NCBI RefSeq assembly: GCF_051414035.1 | Contig: NZ_JBLKNW010000001.1 | Coordinates: 1,550,001 to 1,614,000 of the forward strand | Source of the DNA: Halosimplex amylolyticum | GTDB taxonomy: Archaea > Halobacteriota > Halobacteria > Halobacteriales > Haloarculaceae | Length of the DNA: 64,000 nucleotides | Direction: 5' to 3' | Part shown: positions 62,099 through 64,000 of the stretch, piece by piece | Layout of the letters: each line of letters opens with the position of its first letter | Position numbering within the stretch: the first letter of the stretch is position 1 | The notes under the pieces: generated by a model | Seen by the model: only the letters and a program-made list of their open reading frames with translations | Databases searched by the model: none | Told to the model about the DNA's origin: nothing | Position numbers and translations under genes: made by a program

Positions 62099-62107
62099 AG
62101 CTTTAAT
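62099..62107 (+). promoter_or_regulatory. TATA-like box of the Nudix-like gene
   Basis: AGCTTTAAT lies about 28 nt before the ATG at 62132. Confidence 0.5.
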
Positions 62108-62131
62108 CACGCCACCCACCACTGTCACTCC

Positions 62132-62743
62132 ATGGCAGGCATCAGGGATCCGGAGGCGCTCCGTGACGTCCCCGGCGTCGAGTTCCGCGAACAATCGCGC
62201 GTCGTCGACGACGCGGAGTTCGAGACGGTCGCGGAGGGCGCCGAGAGCCAGAGCGGGCTCGTCGTCGTCGGATTGACCAGCCACGACGGACACCTCCTCC
62301 TGATCGACTCGGAGTACATCGAGGGCTGGACGCTGCCGAACGGTCCCGTCGGCGTGGACGAGGACTGGGCGATCGCGGCCGACCGCTGGAGCGAGGAGGC
62401 GATCGGCGTCCCGGTCGACGTCGAGGCCCCCGAACTCGTCGTCCGCACCGAGACGCGCACGGAGAACGGCGACGAGAGCATCGTCGGCTACAGCGTCGCG
62501 TTCGGCGCCTCTCTGCTCCCGGGCATGGAGGGCAGCGGAGTGGGGCCCGCTGGCAACACGCCCCCGGGCGTCGCGCCGGGCGACTCCGACGGAACCGACG
62601 CCGGGCCACCGGCCGGCAGTGCTGACGGCACCCCGCCGGGGCCCGAAAGCATCGCCGAGCGACCGGACCTGGAGTGGTTCGACGAGGTGCCCGACGACGC
62701 GGCTCCCGGCCACGACGTGCTGATCCGGTTCTTCCTCGGCTGA
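62132..62743 (+). CDS. Nudix-like protein with degenerate box and Gly/Pro-rich insertion
   Basis: A 203-residue protein. Residues 40-105 follow the Nudix fold: LLLIDSEYIEGWTLPNGPVG then AADRWSEEAIGVPVDV, in place of the consensus G-x5-E-x7-REUxEExGU. The conserved Arg-Glu pair is altered (DRWSEEAIG), so metal-dependent hydrolysis may be weak or changed. A Gly/Pro/Asp-rich segment of about 45 residues (around 133-178) separates it from a short C-terminal strand. Haloarchaeal Nudix-like proteins of this type are common and uncharacterised. Confidence 0.65.
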   Translation: MAGIRDPEALRDVPGVEFREQSRVVDDAEFETVAEGAESQSGLVVVGLTSHDGHLLLIDSEYIEGWTLPNGPVGVDEDWAIAADRWSEEAIGVPVDVEAPELVVRTETRTENGDESIVGYSVAFGASLLPGMEGSGVGPAGNTPPGVAPGDSDGTDAGPPAGSADGTPPGPESIAERPDLEWFDEVPDDAAPGHDVLIRFFLG

Positions 62744-62752
62744 AGACGACCA

Positions 62753-62767
62753 AAAAACGGCGTTTTT
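62753..62767. terminator. Bidirectional terminator between convergent genes
   Basis: AAAAACG-G-CGTTTTT gives a T run on either strand, 10 nt after the Nudix-like stop and about 60 nt after the dehydratase stop. It is well placed to end both transcripts. Confidence 0.55.
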
Positions 62768-62790
62768 GCGGTCCTTTACGCTTCGTCGAA

Positions 62791-62844
62791 CGAGTCGACG
62801 CTTCGCGTCGCCGGTTCGACGCGGCTCAGGGAGCCGCGTCGAAC
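62791..62844 (-). repeat. 54-nt double-hairpin element, copy B (3' end of second dehydratase)
   Basis: Stem 1 is CGACGC-TTC-GCGTCG (62796-62810). Stem 2 (62814-62827 and 62831-62844, loop AGG) is identical to copy A. Here one arm and the loop lie inside the coding region: the dehydratase stop codon (62826-62828) falls at the loop boundary and the arm encodes the terminal residues FDAAP. Copy A lies instead wholly outside its gene. Confidence 0.85.
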
Positions 62845-64000
62845 AGCGTCTCGCCGGAGACCATGTGTTCCTCGACGGTGTCGAGGTCGAGGGTGACGCC
62901 GAGACCGTGCTCCTCGGGGACGGTCATGTAGCCGTCGTCGATGAGGTTGTCCTCTTCGACCAGGTCTTCCCACCAGTCGAGCTCGTAGGAGTGGTACTCG
63001 ACGGCCAGCGAGTTCGGGATGGCGGTGCCGACGTGGGCGCTCGCGACGGTGCCGACCGGCGAGGAGACGTTGTGCATCGCGACGGGCACGTAGTACTGGT
63101 TGGCCACGTCGGCGATCTTCTTCGTCTCGCGCATGCCGCCGATCTTGGGCATGTCGGGCGCGATGATGTCGACCGCCTGCTCCTCGAGGAGGCGGCGGTG
63201 CTCGGTGACGCGGTAGCGGTTCTCGCCGACGGTGATCGGCGTGGTCGTCGAGTCGGTCACCTTCTCCTGGACTTCGAGGTTCTCCGGCGGGACGGGGTCT
63301 TCGAGCCACCACACGTCGTAGTCCTCGATGGCCTCGGCCAGGCGCTCGGCGGAGTTCGCGGAGAACGTCCAGTGACAGTCGAAGGCCACGTCGGCGCGGT
63401 CCTTGACGCGCTCGGTGACCTTCTCGACGATCTCGGCCTTGTGGCGGATCTCGCCCGGCCGGAGATGGCGGTTGGCGCGGTCCTTCTCGAACCCGCTGGG
63501 GACGTCCAGATCGAACTTCAGGGCGTCGTAGCCCAGATCCTCGACGACGCGCTCGGCCTCGTCGGCGCAGGCGTCGGGGTCCGCCTCCTCTTCGGTGTGG
63601 CAGTCACAGTAGACGCGCATCTCGTCGCGGTACTTGCCACCCAGTAGCTGGTAGGCGGGGACCTCGATGATCTTGCCCGCCAGGTCGTGCAGCGCGACGT
63701 CGATGCCGGAGATGGCGGACACCGTCACGCCCTCGACCGAGCCCTCGCCGGACATCTTCTGGACCAGGTGCTCGTACAGCCGGTCGATGTCCAGCGGGTT
63801 TTCACCGATGAGGAACGGCGTCATCCGCTCGATCAGCTCCGGGATGCCCGCGCCCCAGTATGCCTCGCCGGTCCCCACGATGCCGGCGTCGGTGTAGATG
63901 CGGACGAGCGTCCACGGGAAGTTCCCGTCGACCATGGTGCACTGGACGTCGGTGATCTCGACGTCGCGGCCGCCACCCCGCTTGGCCGTGGCGCCCATCG
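62826..64000 (-). CDS. Second enolase-superfamily sugar-acid dehydratase, N-terminus beyond window
   Basis: At least 390 residues are visible. Comparison with the 20791-22029 paralog (412 residues) shows that the in-window ATG at 63998 aligns with an internal Met (MGVSKERGGVRD versus MGATAKRGGGRD), so the true start is outside. The capping-domain block EITDVQCTMVDGNFPW, the barrel blocks ALKFDLDVPSG, FDCHWTF, WLEDPVPPEN, VGENRYRV and VAMHNVSSPVG are all conserved. It may be the gluconate dehydratase of the semi-phosphorylative pathway, or a second xylonate dehydratase near the xylose dehydrogenase. Its C-terminus ends inside the hairpin element. Confidence 0.85.
   Translation of the reverse strand, partial: MGATAKRGGGRDVEITDVQCTMVDGNFPWTLVRIYTDAGIVGTGEAYWGAGIPELIERMTPFLIGENPLDIDRLYEHLVQKMSGEGSVEGVTVSAISGIDVALHDLAGKIIEVPAYQLLGGKYRDEMRVYCDCHTEEEADPDACADEAERVVEDLGYDALKFDLDVPSGFEKDRANRHLRPGEIRHKAEIVEKVTERVKDRADVAFDCHWTFSANSAERLAEAIEDYDVWWLEDPVPPENLEVQEKVTDSTTTPITVGENRYRVTEHRRLLEEQAVDIIAPDMPKIGGMRETKKIADVANQYYVPVAMHNVSSPVGTVASAHVGTAIPNSLAVEYHSYELDWWEDLVEEDNLIDDGYMTVPEEHGLGVTLDLDTVEEHMVSGETLFDAAP

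Overview
This window is chromosomal DNA of a halophilic archaeon (class Halobacteria). The evidence is the very high GC with strong GC3 bias, strongly acidic predicted proteins, twin-arginine/lipobox signal peptides, TATA-like boxes 25-30 nt upstream of start codons (mostly leaderless transcripts), a group II chaperonin (thermosome), and haloarchaeal families such as HTH_10, DUF5805, DUF58/MoxR and HFX_2341-type regulators. A Haloarcula-like relative is plausible because a Gfo6-type xylose dehydrogenase is present, but the genus cannot be fixed from sequence alone.

Layout. (1) 1-17.4 kb: a 5'-truncated GH3 glycosidase, two small membrane proteins, two family-5 substrate-binding lipoproteins facing each other, a DUF4129 / DUF58 / membrane / MoxR / Yip1 cluster, then a Dpp/Opp-type ABC transporter (two permeases, two ATPases). 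(2) 17.5-23.7 kb: thermosome; a 313-bp inverted-repeat element between it and a convergent IclR regulator; then xylonate dehydratase and 2-oxoglutarate semialdehyde dehydrogenase, divergently transcribed (oxidative D-xylose pathway). (3) 24.3-29.75 kb: tyrosine integrase plus DUF5805 partner and about 4 kb of gene-poor, probably decayed DNA. (4) 29.8-38.6 kb: a transducer-like protein without a signalling tip, KDG kinase, pyruvate kinase with a 12-codon leader ORF, an SGNH esterase, a ROK sugar kinase, a six-copy tandem repeat and an Orc1/Cdc6-like ATPase. (5) 38.6-46.1 kb: glycerol catabolism (membrane protein-glpK on the minus strand, glpABC on the plus strand) with a palindromic candidate operator between. 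(6) 46.2-49.4 kb: UspA and PEP carboxylase. (7) 49.7-59.6 kb: a putative carboxylate-uptake cluster: alpha/beta hydrolase, acyl-CoA ligase, HTH_10 regulator, complete Liv-type ABC transporter, KAS III-like condensing enzyme. (8) 59.8-64 kb: xylose dehydrogenase, an 18-bp tandem repeat, a CARF-like/wHTH regulator, a Nudix-like protein, and a second enolase-superfamily sugar-acid dehydratase cut by the window end.

The genes share a central-carbon theme. Glycosides and oligomers would be cleaved (GH3) and imported (family-5 ABC). Pentoses enter through xylose dehydrogenase, xylonate dehydratase and XacF to 2-oxoglutarate (the KDX dehydratase step is not in this window). Hexose acids enter through KDG kinase to pyruvate kinase, glycerol through GlpK/GlpABC, and PEP carboxylase is the anaplerotic branch. 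The most unusual signals are non-coding: the paired inverted-repeat terminator element at 19.2-19.5 kb; a 54-nt double hairpin at the 3' ends of both dehydratase paralogs that differs only by compensatory stem changes plus the loop; and the 23-bp-core tandem array beside the Cdc6-like gene.
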